The notes beneath the pieces were generated by a model, which was not told the DNA's origin, searched no databases, and worked only from the letters and a program-made list of their open reading frames with translations. Positions 16,074 through 24,364 of a DNA stretch of 33,844 nt are shown one piece after another. How positions within the stretch are numbered: position 1 is the first letter of the stretch; each line of letters begins with the position of its first letter. Origin of the DNA: an uncultured Desulfobulbaceae bacterium (lineage in GTDB: Bacteria; Desulfobacterota; Desulfobulbia; Desulfobulbales; CALZHT01); contig CALZHT010000027.1 in the NCBI GenBank assembly GCA_945787445.1, forward strand, positions 1 to 33,844. The letters are read 5' to 3'. Both the position numbers and the translations under genes were made by a program.

Positions 16074-16202
16074 GTGAAGTCAAAACATATACCAATATTT
16101 ATCATCTTTATTTTATCTTCCATTCTCATATCTTGTAAAGGAGGAGAAATGCCAGAAAAAATACATCAATTCCCCGGTATTGTCCTAAATACCAGTTTAT
16201 GA
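16074..16202 (+). pseudogene. Lipoprotein N-terminal remnant, related to the SGNH lipoprotein at 20404
   Basis: A GTG start with AAGGAG seven bases upstream opens a 42-residue frame. It begins with a basic hydrophobic signal and lipobox 'ILISC', followed by 'KGGEMPEKIHQF'. The lipoprotein at 20404 has 'LIIGC' followed by 'NGGEMSEKNYQL', and the DNA GGAGGAGAAATG plus CAGAAAAAA is shared. After this the frame stops at TGA (16200) and similarity ends. It is best read as the truncated leader of a paralogue; a genuine 42-residue lipopeptide is possible but less likely. Confidence 0.6.
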
Positions 16203-16388
16203 GCATCCAAATCCAACGAAAAATACTTAACAATTACTCTAAATTTGGCCTCAGAAATCCTTGAACGGCTTATGCACTTGTTTTTCATTGGCATGACTGG
16301 GTTTAGAATACATCAAAGTATCCTCAACTAGTCAAGCCCCTTACAAATTAATAGTTAGGTTGTAGGAATTATTCATTGAGGGTTATGT

Positions 16389-17165
16389 ATGAAGATAGTC
16401 GTATTAATAAAAAGTGTTCCTGATACCGCATCAATTTTTAAAGTTGCAGAGGATAATAAATTTGTAGTCATCGGTAACCCAAAATTTATTATGAGTCCAT
16501 ATGACGAGTATGCTCTGGAAGAGGCCATAAAGGTAAAAGAATCTGTCTCCGGGGAAGTGGTTGTTGTGAGTTTTGGTGACGAGAATGCCCTGGAAGTCAT
16601 GCGTACAGCTTTGGCTGTTGGCGCAGATTCAGCAATTCTCGTTGAAAATTCTGATGCAGATAGCTTTACTGGTAAAGGGGTCTCCAAGGTATTGGCTGCT
16701 GTTATAAAAACACTTTCACCAAACATCATATTCGCAGGAAAACAGGCCGTGGATGATGATGGTTGTCAAGTCCCGGAGCGTGTGGCAGAGATCCTGGGGA
16801 TCTCCCATGCCTCAGCGGTTACCCGCTTTGAACTCCAAGGATTGACAGCTGAGGCGGACCGTGAAGTTGAAGGGGGGTATTGCACTATGGAAATAACATT
16901 TCCTGCGCTGTGTACTGTTGAAAAGGGAATAAACACCCCACGATATCCGACATTGCCAAACATCATGAAAGCAAAGCGAAAAGAAATTAGGAAAATGACC
17001 CTGGAAGAGTTAAATCTCAGTGCAGATGATGTCAGACCTGGTCTGACAGTGAACTCTATCTCCCTCCCCCGACAGGAGCGTCTTTTGAAAAAACTGGAAG
17101 GAGAGATTGGCGCCCAGGTAAAGCAACTGACCTCCATTCTCCGTGAAGAAAAAATTGGTTTATGA
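16389..17165 (+). CDS. etfB: Electron transfer flavoprotein beta subunit
   Basis: This 258-residue protein begins 'MKIVVLIKSVPDTA' and continues 'NPKFIMSPYDEYALEEAI', 'GKQAVDDDGCQVPERVAEIL' and 'RYPTLPNIMKAKRKEIR', the ETF-beta pattern. GAGGG lies six bases before the ATG. With EtfA it forms an FAD/AMP heterodimer that accepts electrons from acyl-CoA dehydrogenase-type enzymes. It starts the etfB-etfA-etfD unit; the nearest dehydrogenase is the ACAD-like gene at 21533. Bifurcating ETFs are the alternative, but the membrane-anchored FeS partner two genes on favours simple transfer to quinone. Confidence 0.95.
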   Translation: MKIVVLIKSVPDTASIFKVAEDNKFVVIGNPKFIMSPYDEYALEEAIKVKESVSGEVVVVSFGDENALEVMRTALAVGADSAILVENSDADSFTGKGVSKVLAAVIKTLSPNIIFAGKQAVDDDGCQVPERVAEILGISHASAVTRFELQGLTAEADREVEGGYCTMEITFPALCTVEKGINTPRYPTLPNIMKAKRKEIRKMTLEELNLSADDVRPGLTVNSISLPRQERLLKKLEGEIGAQVKQLTSILREEKIGL

Positions 17166-17181
17166 TAAAAGGGGATTCTTT

Positions 17182-18144
17182 ATGAGTATTTTAGCACTGA
17201 TAGCACAACAAGGCGAACTGAAGAGCTCAGCTCTCGAAGCGGTGTCCGTAGCAAATCAGATCGCCCAAAAAGCGGATATGCAATTGATCGCTGTTTACAT
17301 TGGCCCACCCTTGGCTGATCAGCTAAAAAGGCTCGAAGGTTTTGGAATAGAAAAGATTGTCGTTTTTGAGAGTGAAGCTGTTACGTACTATCAAAACGAC
17401 ATTTGCGTGCCGATCCTTCAGAAACTAGTTACAGAATTTGATATTAAGGTAATCATCGGATCTGCCACATCAATTGGCAAGGAGGTCTGTGCCTCTATAG
17501 CTGCAAAACTGGATGCGGAATTGATTCAGGACTGTATTGAGGTAGATTGGGACGATGGCCTGCAAGCAAAGAAACCAATTTTTGCTGGAAAGATCATTTC
17601 TGATATCAGCTTTACAAATATGCCTGCCATAATTTCCGTACGCCCGAACATTTTACCGGTTATCAGGAACAGAGAAGGTGCTCCTGAAATTATAAAACGT
17701 GAGATGCCCCACGTGCCACATGCTAAAAGTATAAAAAATATAGTGAGAGAGGCAAAAAGCGGGGTTGAATTGACTGAGGCTAAGGTAATAGTTGCCGGTG
17801 GACGAGGGATAGGTGGCCCGGAGAACTGGCCTGTTCTTCAGGAGTTATGTGATGTCATGGGTGCCGCGCTGGGCGCGAGCAGATCCGCTGTTGATGCCGG
17901 CTGGATCCATCATACTCATCAAATTGGCCAGACCGGGAAAGTGGTCAGTCCTGATCTGTATATCGCTTGCGGTATCTCTGGAGCTATTCAGCACCAGGCA
18001 GGCATGAGAAACTCCAAGGTCGTCGTGGCTATCAACAAGGACCCTGGTGCCGAAATCTTCAGTAGTTGTGACTATGGGATTGTTGGCGACCTTTTTGAGG
18101 TCGTACCCCTGCTGACAAAGGAAATGAGAAAGCTTTTATCATGA
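17182..18144 (+). CDS. etfA: Electron transfer flavoprotein alpha subunit
   Basis: The ATG at 17182 has AGGGGA seven bases upstream and gives 320 residues; a GTG at 17143 in the same frame would overlap etfB. The C-terminal FAD domain is clear: 'VIVAGGRGIGGPENW', 'GASRSAVDAGWI', 'QIGQTGKVVSPDLYIA', 'GISGAIQHQAGM' and 'AINKDPGAEIF'. It is the FAD-binding partner of EtfB. Its stop overlaps the start of the next gene (ATGA), so the two are coupled. Confidence 0.95.
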   Translation: MSILALIAQQGELKSSALEAVSVANQIAQKADMQLIAVYIGPPLADQLKRLEGFGIEKIVVFESEAVTYYQNDICVPILQKLVTEFDIKVIIGSATSIGKEVCASIAAKLDAELIQDCIEVDWDDGLQAKKPIFAGKIISDISFTNMPAIISVRPNILPVIRNREGAPEIIKREMPHVPHAKSIKNIVREAKSGVELTEAKVIVAGGRGIGGPENWPVLQELCDVMGAALGASRSAVDAGWIHHTHQIGQTGKVVSPDLYIACGISGAIQHQAGMRNSKVVVAINKDPGAEIFSSCDYGIVGDLFEVVPLLTKEMRKLLS

Positions 18145-20114
18145 CAATTGGCAACATCATCATACTGGTTTTACTTAGCGCCTCTCTCTCCTTTTTTTCA
18201 TTTCGCCTCTTGCATTTACTCAAACTGATCGCCCTTGGCCAGGGTGCGTTGCCGTTAGATCGAAAAGCCCATCGAATCAAACGGTTATTGATTGATGGAT
18301 TTGGGCAACGCCGTGTTCTTAAACAGTTTTCCGGAGTTGGTCATTTCTTCATCTTTTGGGGATTTTTCTTTGTATCCTTTGGTACTATCGAAGGCTTAAT
18401 ATCAAGCATAATACCTCGGTTTTCTTTTTCCTTTTTAGGTGACCCCTTCTATTTGTTTATGAATTTTGGCCAAGATGTTTTCGGACTATTTGTCATTGGC
18501 GCACTTCTGGTCTCATTATACAGACGATTTGTTATCCGTCCTGTCCGGATGGAAGGAGCATTTTCTCATACTGTTGACGCACTTATAATCATCACCCTGA
18601 TTTTTGTCTTGCTTATAATGTCTTATGGGATGCGTGTCATTGATCCCAAACCAGGCTGGACGCCAGTGGCAGATGTGCTGCGTGAGTTTATTTTCCACGG
18701 AACAGTCAGCTCAACTTCATACAGTGTGGCTTATGCTAGTTTTGAATGGATACACCATAGCGTTGTTTTATGTTTTTTAATTTATATTCTCTACTCAAAA
18801 CACACCCATATTTTATTTGCGTTACCCAACATTTTCCTGAAACCTGACAAGCCTCTAGGTTTGATTGAAAAATTGGACCTGGAGGATGAAACCGTGGAGC
18901 ATTTCGGGATTCAGGGCATCACCGATTTTACAAAAAAGGATCTCCTTGACCTGTTTGCCTGTACAGAGTGCGGCCGGTGTCAGGAAGCCTGTCCCGCTTA
19001 TATTACCGGAAAACCATTAAGCCCGAAAAAGGTTATCCTGAACCTCAAGGAACATTTACTTGAGGCAGGGCCAGCGCTGTTAAAGAAATCTGAAACAGAA
19101 TTTTCTCAACCCTTATACTCCGATGTCATTAATAAAGATATGCTGTGGTCTTGTACTACTTGTTACGCCTGCGAAGAAGCTTGCCCTGTTGGCATCGCCC
19201 CCATGAAGAAAATTATAGGGATTCGGCAAGCACGAGTTCTCATGGAAGGCGATTTCCCGGAAGAGGCCCAGCGAGCCTTGCGGAACATTGAAACACAATC
19301 TAATCCTTGGGGACTTCCCCAGCAACAACGAGGTCAATGGGCAGAGGGACTGGGGATAAAGACCCTGGCTGAAAATCCTGATGTAGAGTACTTATTTTTT
19401 GCAGGGTGTGCCGGATCCTATGATCAACGGTATATTTCAGTGAGCAAAGCAATAGCAGCAATTCTCCAAAAGGCGGGAATACAATTTGGAATTCTTGGCA
19501 ATGAGGAGTTGTGCACCGGTGACAGCGCCAAGCGTATTGGCAATGACTATCTTGCCCAGGAGTTAGCTGTTGCCAATATTGCAATATTTAATCGTTATGG
19601 AGTGAGGAAAATTATTACATCGTGTCCTCACTGCTTCAATACCTTAAAAAATGAATATCCTGAGTATGGCGGTTGTTTTGAAGTTATTCACCACTCAGAC
19701 TTGATAGTTGATCTCATTACAAGTGGAAGGCTTCAACCTCATTCCCGACTTCCTGTCGATACAAAAAAAATAACCTACCATGACTCCTGTTATCTTGGGC
19801 GATACAATCAAATAATGGATGCGCCTAGAGAAGTAATCGCTCGCCTGAAAGGAAGCAAACTGGTTGAGCTCAAACGCAACCGGGAAAATAGTTTCTGCTG
19901 TGGTGCAGGTGGTGGCAGGATGTGGATGGAGGAGAAGATAGGCACTGCCATTAATGTAGCTCGTTCGCGGGAAATAATAGATTCTGGTGTCGATACAGTG
20001 GCAACAGCATGTCCTTTCTGCATGAACATGCTGGCTGACGGAATAAAACAAGAAGGCAGAGTGGAAGAAATTAAGATTCGTGATATCGCGGAAATCGTTG
20101 CTGAAGCGTTGTGA
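18141..20114 (+). CDS. EtfD-type membrane iron-sulfur oxidoreductase (ETF:menaquinone route)
   Basis: This 657-residue protein has an N-terminal membrane domain of five or six helices (about residues 1-225), similar to the heme-binding NarI-like domain. A dicluster ferredoxin domain follows: Cys274/277/280/284 ('CTECGRCQEACP') and Cys338/341/344/348 ('CTTCYACEEACP'). Two CCG-type domains come next, the second with 'HDSCYLGRYNQ' and 'FCCGAGGGRMW'; the first is reduced ('FFAGCAG'). This architecture belongs to the HdrD-like oxidoreductases encoded with etfBA that pass electrons from ETF to menaquinone. The four-base overlap with etfA supports a complex. A terminator follows at 20168. Confidence 0.92.
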   Translation: MTIGNIIILVLLSASLSFFSFRLLHLLKLIALGQGALPLDRKAHRIKRLLIDGFGQRRVLKQFSGVGHFFIFWGFFFVSFGTIEGLISSIIPRFSFSFLGDPFYLFMNFGQDVFGLFVIGALLVSLYRRFVIRPVRMEGAFSHTVDALIIITLIFVLLIMSYGMRVIDPKPGWTPVADVLREFIFHGTVSSTSYSVAYASFEWIHHSVVLCFLIYILYSKHTHILFALPNIFLKPDKPLGLIEKLDLEDETVEHFGIQGITDFTKKDLLDLFACTECGRCQEACPAYITGKPLSPKKVILNLKEHLLEAGPALLKKSETEFSQPLYSDVINKDMLWSCTTCYACEEACPVGIAPMKKIIGIRQARVLMEGDFPEEAQRALRNIETQSNPWGLPQQQRGQWAEGLGIKTLAENPDVEYLFFAGCAGSYDQRYISVSKAIAAILQKAGIQFGILGNEELCTGDSAKRIGNDYLAQELAVANIAIFNRYGVRKIITSCPHCFNTLKNEYPEYGGCFEVIHHSDLIVDLITSGRLQPHSRLPVDTKKITYHDSCYLGRYNQIMDAPREVIARLKGSKLVELKRNRENSFCCGAGGGRMWMEEKIGTAINVARSREIIDSGVDTVATACPFCMNMLADGIKQEGRVEEIKIRDIAEIVAEAL

Positions 20115-20167
20115 ATTTGGAACAAGATAAGATAGGAACTATTTCAAATTTGGTTATCTCCAAAATT

Positions 20168-20190
20168 CTGGAATAATACTCCAGTTTTTT
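20168..20190 (+). terminator. Probable terminator after etfD
   Basis: CTGGA (20168-20172) pairs with TCCAG (20180-20184), with a seven-base loop and six T residues following. The stem is short, so efficiency may be modest. It would separate the etf unit from the next gene. Confidence 0.5.
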
Positions 20191-20403
20191 GGCATCAAAC
20201 GGAGACCGGCTACTATTGGGTAGTCTAGTAAATACCTCAACTCTTGGTCTTTATGCTATCGCATTTTTCTTTGTGAATTCGATCAAGTAGGTTAATAATA
20301 CTTATGATAATTGTAAAGAACGCATAATTAAAATATTAACTCAAAATATAATACTTCCCAAAAGCTATTAAAATCTACACATTAATACGAATGGAGGGAT
20401 CGA

Positions 20404-21261
20404 ATGAAAATAAAATATTTAATATCAATATTTATGCAGTTCAGCTTAATTTTAATTATTGGATGCAACGGAGGAGAAATGTCAGAAAAAAACTATCAGT
20501 TGGCAAGAATCGAAGACGTACCTGCTGCTAATTGGGAAAAACTTGCACAGAAAAAGATATACTTTGGCCACCAATCTGTTGGCTACAATATTTTTCAAGG
20601 TATTAATGACCTGATGAAAGAAAACCCTAAGATCAAGTTGAATATTGTTAAAACTTCTGACGAATCAGATTTTAGAGGCGGCATTTTTGCTCACTCAGGC
20701 GTAGGTAAAAATGGTTTTCCCAAATCTAAAATTGATTCATTCGCCCAGTTCGTTGAGAAAGGCATTGGAAAGAATGCGGACATTGCTTTTTTTAAATTCT
20801 GTTATGTGGATATCAGAACAGATACCGAAGTCAAGGATGTTTTCAGCCATTACAAAAAAACCATGTTAGAACTAGAGAAATCCTATCCGGACACTCAATT
20901 TGTTCATGTTACAGTTCCACTCACTACTGAACTCACAGCATTTCAAGTTTTTAGCAAGAAAGTTAAAATAATAATTGGGAAGTTTACAGGAAAACCTGCT
21001 TGGTTCCTTCCAAAAGGCAATCAACAAAGAAACATGTTCAATGAAATGCTTATACAGGAATACGATGGAAAAGCTCCCATTTTTGATCTGGCAAAGTTTG
21101 AATCTACATACCATAATGGTACACGTTGCTCGTTTAAAAATGATGGAAAGACTTATTATTGCATGGTGCCGGAATACACCGAAGACGGCGGCCACTTGAA
21201 TGAAACAAGTCGGAAGAAAATTGCCGAACAACTTCTGATATTCCTCGCAAGTCATATTTAA
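20404..21261 (+). CDS. SGNH-hydrolase-like lipoprotein
   Basis: This 285-residue protein has GGAGGG five bases ahead of the ATG, a signal peptide and lipobox 'LIIGC' (lipidated Cys21). The body fits an SGNH/GDSL hydrolase: 'YFGHQSVGYNI' with candidate Ser58, 'FFKFCYVDI', 'HVTVPLT' and 'DGGHLNE' with candidate Asp261 and His264. Such enzymes remove or transfer O-acyl groups, and an envelope lipoprotein in an EPS locus could edit acylated polysaccharide. A second possible start, ATG 20479, has a perfect GGAGG just ahead and would give a cytoplasmic form. The N-terminus is duplicated as the remnant at 16074. Substrate unknown. Confidence 0.75.
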   Translation: MKIKYLISIFMQFSLILIIGCNGGEMSEKNYQLARIEDVPAANWEKLAQKKIYFGHQSVGYNIFQGINDLMKENPKIKLNIVKTSDESDFRGGIFAHSGVGKNGFPKSKIDSFAQFVEKGIGKNADIAFFKFCYVDIRTDTEVKDVFSHYKKTMLELEKSYPDTQFVHVTVPLTTELTAFQVFSKKVKIIIGKFTGKPAWFLPKGNQQRNMFNEMLIQEYDGKAPIFDLAKFESTYHNGTRCSFKNDGKTYYCMVPEYTEDGGHLNETSRKKIAEQLLIFLASHI

Positions 21262-21333
21262 AATTTTAACGCTTACTACAAATTGCTCGTATATTTAGGT
21301 GCCAAAAAAAAGAGGGCGAATCCAACTGACGAT

Positions 21334-21411
21334 GCTCCTGCGCAAGGGAGCCTGATATAAGCTTTAGTATCGATCTAAGCCCTACACCTCTGGTGGAGGA
21401 TCCAGATAGGT
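21334..21411 (+). promoter_or_regulatory. Structured leader upstream of the dehydrogenase operon
   Basis: Three consecutive stems can form: GCTCC (21334-21338) with GGAGC (21347-21351); GCTTTAG (21361-21367) with CTAAGC (21375-21380), one bulge; and ACC-TCTGG (21386-21393) with CCAGA-TA-GGT (21402-21411). An alternative CCTC/GAGG pairing (21387-21390 with 21396-21399) competes with the third. This suggests a cis-regulatory RNA or attenuator, but it matches no riboswitch class I can name. Confidence 0.4.
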
Positions 21412-21466
21412 TCTACCGACCCGGCGAGAAAAAATCACCACTGGCGGCAACCAAACAGCTGATTAG

Positions 21467-21477
21467 GGTGGTAGTGC
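21467..21477 (+). promoter_or_regulatory. Possible second ops-like site
   Basis: GGTGGTAGTGC differs from the element at 2654 (GGCGGTAGCCC) at three positions and from the GGCGGTAG core at one. It lies 55 bases before the dehydrogenase gene. Weak evidence by itself; it is listed because the same antiterminator could serve both transcription units. Confidence 0.25.
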
Positions 21478-21532
21478 AAAGGTCTCATTAAGTCAATAAG
21501 TCAATACAAAAAATAGCTGTAAGGGAGGTTAT

Positions 21533-22678
21533 ATGGATTTCTCTTGGTCCGATGATCAATTGAACCTGAAAGAATCCGCAATTAAATTTGCTAAAAAGGA
21601 GTTAAATAATCAACTCATTCAACGAGATCAGAGGGGAGTATTCTCCCGTGAACTCTGGGAAAAATGTGCTGATTTTGGCGTACAAGGTATGGCATTTCCA
21701 GAGAAATATGGGGGCATCAACGCGGATATCTTAACCACAATGCTCGTCATGGAGGGATTGGGTTACGGGTGTAAAGACAACGGTTTGATATTCGGGATCA
21801 ATGCCCAAATGTGGAGTGTTCAAATGCCTATCTTGAGGTTCGGCTCCGATGCTCAAAAGAGTAAGTACCTGCCTAACCTTTGTAGCGGAAAATGGATAGG
21901 GGGCCATGGAATGACGGAACCTGATTCGGGTTCCGATGCCTTTAGTCTAAGAACTTCAGCAAAATTGAAAAACGGGTGTTATATACTAAACGGCACCAAA
22001 ACATTTGTGACCAATGCTCCTGAGGCCAATGTGTTTCTCGTTTTTGCCACCGTCGATAAAAAGTTAGGATTCATGGGTGTTACTGGATTTATCATAGAAA
22101 AAGACTTTCCTGGTTTTCATGTAGGTAAACCAATTGAAAAAATGGGCTTAAGAACAAATAATATGGCTGAATTGATACTTGAAGATTGCGAAGTGCCGGT
22201 GGAGAACCGGCTCGGGGAAGTTGGCAGTGGAGCCGCCGTGTTTAATGACTCCATGGAGTGGGAGAGGAGTTGTATTTTAGCCAGCAATTTAGGCGGAATG
22301 GAAAGACAACTCGAGATGTGTATCAACTATGCCAAAGAACGCAAACAGTTTAATAAACCTATTGGGAAATTTCAAGCCGTGGCCAACAAAATTGTGGACA
22401 TGAAAGTTCGACTGGAAACCTCCCGCCAAATTTTATACAAAGTTGCATGGTTAAAGAAAACTGAGAGCCAAGCGGTTATGGACGCTGCCATTGCCAAATT
22501 ATACTTGAGTGAAGCATGGGTAAAATCGTGTCTTGATGCGATTCAAATTCATGGCGGTTATGGCTTTACAACCGAATTTGAGGTAGAGCGAGATCTCCGA
22601 GATTCTATTGGAGGGACATTATATTCAGGTACATCGGAGATTCAACAAAATATTATTGCACATCAATTAGGGCTTTAA
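21533..22678 (+). CDS. Acyl-CoA dehydrogenase-like enzyme, probable prolyl-carrier-protein dehydrogenase
   Basis: This 381-residue flavoprotein has AGGGAGG just before the ATG and the ACAD fold signatures 'GHGMTEPDSGSDAFSLRT', 'NGTKTFVTNAPEANVF', 'KERKQFNKPIGKFQ' and 'QIHGGYGFTTEFEVERDLRD'. The usual catalytic Glu of 'YEGTSEIQ' is Ser365 here ('YSGTSEIQ'). A Glu244 in 'EWERSCILA' aligns with the base of isovaleryl-CoA dehydrogenase, as expected for the PigA/PltE/RedW family that oxidises carrier-bound proline to pyrrole-2-carboxyl. An adenylation enzyme with a proline-type pocket and a carrier protein follow. Electrons probably go to the ETF encoded upstream. An ordinary branched-chain acyl-CoA dehydrogenase is the alternative, but no CoA-pathway genes accompany it. 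Confidence 0.8.
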   Translation: MDFSWSDDQLNLKESAIKFAKKELNNQLIQRDQRGVFSRELWEKCADFGVQGMAFPEKYGGINADILTTMLVMEGLGYGCKDNGLIFGINAQMWSVQMPILRFGSDAQKSKYLPNLCSGKWIGGHGMTEPDSGSDAFSLRTSAKLKNGCYILNGTKTFVTNAPEANVFLVFATVDKKLGFMGVTGFIIEKDFPGFHVGKPIEKMGLRTNNMAELILEDCEVPVENRLGEVGSGAAVFNDSMEWERSCILASNLGGMERQLEMCINYAKERKQFNKPIGKFQAVANKIVDMKVRLETSRQILYKVAWLKKTESQAVMDAAIAKLYLSEAWVKSCLDAIQIHGGYGFTTEFEVERDLRDSIGGTLYSGTSEIQQNIIAHQLGL

Positions 22679-22837
22679 TACTGTTTGGACCTCCCAAAGA
22701 AATGAGGGTATCGGTTGCTGGCAAAGGGAGTGGGATGAGTATTAGGAAAGTAAAAACATCGAATCAAATTTATTTAGTACCATTTTATTATGAGTATAGA
22801 AGATACAATACGATCTCATTGAAAAGGAGTTGGGATT

Positions 22838-24364
22838 ATGAGTTTAAAAGATCTTCTTGTCCTCAGTGCTAAACGTACGCCAGATGCTCTGGCCGTCAAA
22901 GGCCCTGATGAAAGCTTGACCTATGGTGAAATAGATCGACTGGCCAACCGTATAGCACGGGCGCTGGATGATTCAGGGGTCCGCAAAGGAGACCGTGTGG
23001 GGATCTGGCTCGACAAATCAGTGCGTGCTGTAGCGGCGATGCAAGGAGTTTTACGCCTTGGGGCAGCATATGTACCACTTGACCCGCTTTCTCCTGCCTA
23101 TCGTGTACGATCCATTATACAGGATTGTGATATGCGGGCGTTTGTGAGCACGGCAAAGGGTGCTGAAACCACGCTGACAGACAGTAACGCGAATGTGGCC
23201 AGCCTATGTACAGACAATACGGGACAAGGGTTGAGCTGGGATGACTTGCAGTCTTTTTCGGATGAGCCCTTTGAAGGGCCAAAGTCTGGAGAAAATGATC
23301 TTGCCTTCATATTGTACACATCCGGTTCGACTGGAAAGCCTAAAGGTGTCTGTATCAGCAACCTCAACGCACTAGCATTTATCGAGTGGGCTGGTGATGA
23401 AATAAAAGTAAATTCGGACGACCGCTTCTCCAACCATGCTCCATTTCACTTCGACTTGTCCGTACTGGATCTGTATGTAGCTTTCCGGGCAGGGGCCTCT
23501 GTCATTCTAATTCCCGACATGCTGTCATATGCACCCCGAAGATTGGTCAATCTAATCCAGCAGGAAGAAGTTACAATATGGTATTCTGTACCATCGGCAT
23601 TGATCCTCATGATGGAACAAGGCGGACTGTTAGAAGAGCAGACTATCCCGCTGCGAGCCATTCTTTTTGCCGGAGAACCGTTTCCCATCAAGCACTTGAG
23701 GCGGCTTTATGAACGTTGGTCGGCAGTGAGATTTTTGAATCTCTATGGCCCGACCGAAACGAATGTCTGTACTTTTTATGAGGTAAGAGGAATTAAAAAA
23801 GATCGCACTAAACCAGTTCCTATTGGACGTGGATGTTCTGGTGATCGGGTGTGGGCAGTTAAAGACGATGGCACTGAAACAAAACCAGGTGAAGAAGGGG
23901 AGTTGATGGTTTCGGGACCTACCGTCATGCTGGGCTATTGGGGACATCCAGCCCATGGCGACAAGCCTTATCCTACCGGTGATATGGTTCGGCTGGAGAA
24001 AGATGGCAACTACGACTACGTCGGTCGCCGCGATCATATGGTTAAGGTACGCGGCCACAGAGTAGAGCTTGGCGAAATCGAGGCTGCATTGGGGGGGCAC
24101 ACTGATATTCACGAGGTGGCGGTTGTAGTATCCAGTTCTGATATGAATACCCGTCTGATTGCCTTTATAGTCTGCAACGACAACACACGCCCGACGTTTC
24201 TGGATATCAAACGGCACTGTGCAGAGCGACTGCCACGGTATATGATTGTCGATGATGTTAGTTTTCTTAACGAACTTCCTCGTACAAGAAACGGAAAAGT
24301 AGATCGCCTTAAACTAAAACAGGATGCTGAAAATATTTATAAAAAGAAGGATGACATAAAATGA
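22838..24364 (+). CDS. Stand-alone adenylation enzyme, probable L-prolyl-AMP ligase
   Basis: This 508-residue NRPS-type adenylation protein has AAGGAG nine bases ahead of the ATG, 'LYTSGSTGKPKG' (159-170), 'HFDLSVLDLYV' (A4), 'LNLYGPTETNVC' (A5) and 'NGKVDRLK' with Lys487. Aligning by eye on the PheA pocket gives Asp206, Leu207, Leu210, Tyr249, Leu276, Ala278, Leu302, Val310 and Cys311: D-L-L-Y-L-A-L-V-C. From memory this is the code of the prolyl-AMP ligases of pyrrole pathways (RedM, PltF), distinct from the D-V-Q type of modular NRPS proline domains. It should charge the carrier encoded next, whose start overlaps its stop by four bases. It is unlike the ligase at 5623. Confidence 0.85.
   Translation: MSLKDLLVLSAKRTPDALAVKGPDESLTYGEIDRLANRIARALDDSGVRKGDRVGIWLDKSVRAVAAMQGVLRLGAAYVPLDPLSPAYRVRSIIQDCDMRAFVSTAKGAETTLTDSNANVASLCTDNTGQGLSWDDLQSFSDEPFEGPKSGENDLAFILYTSGSTGKPKGVCISNLNALAFIEWAGDEIKVNSDDRFSNHAPFHFDLSVLDLYVAFRAGASVILIPDMLSYAPRRLVNLIQQEEVTIWYSVPSALILMMEQGGLLEEQTIPLRAILFAGEPFPIKHLRRLYERWSAVRFLNLYGPTETNVCTFYEVRGIKKDRTKPVPIGRGCSGDRVWAVKDDGTETKPGEEGELMVSGPTVMLGYWGHPAHGDKPYPTGDMVRLEKDGNYDYVGRRDHMVKVRGHRVELGEIEAALGGHTDIHEVAVVVSSSDMNTRLIAFIVCNDNTRPTFLDIKRHCAERLPRYMIVDDVSFLNELPRTRNGKVDRLKLKQDAENIYKKKDDIK

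Noticed and set aside
21349-21413. Group II intron domain V or a known riboswitch
   Set aside because: GAGCC and GGTTC are present, but their spacing and the internal stems do not fit domain V, and no known riboswitch core was recognised.
23630-24217. 195-codon antisense frame opposite the adenylation gene
   Set aside because: No motifs, no ribosome binding site of note, and the sense gene is certain.
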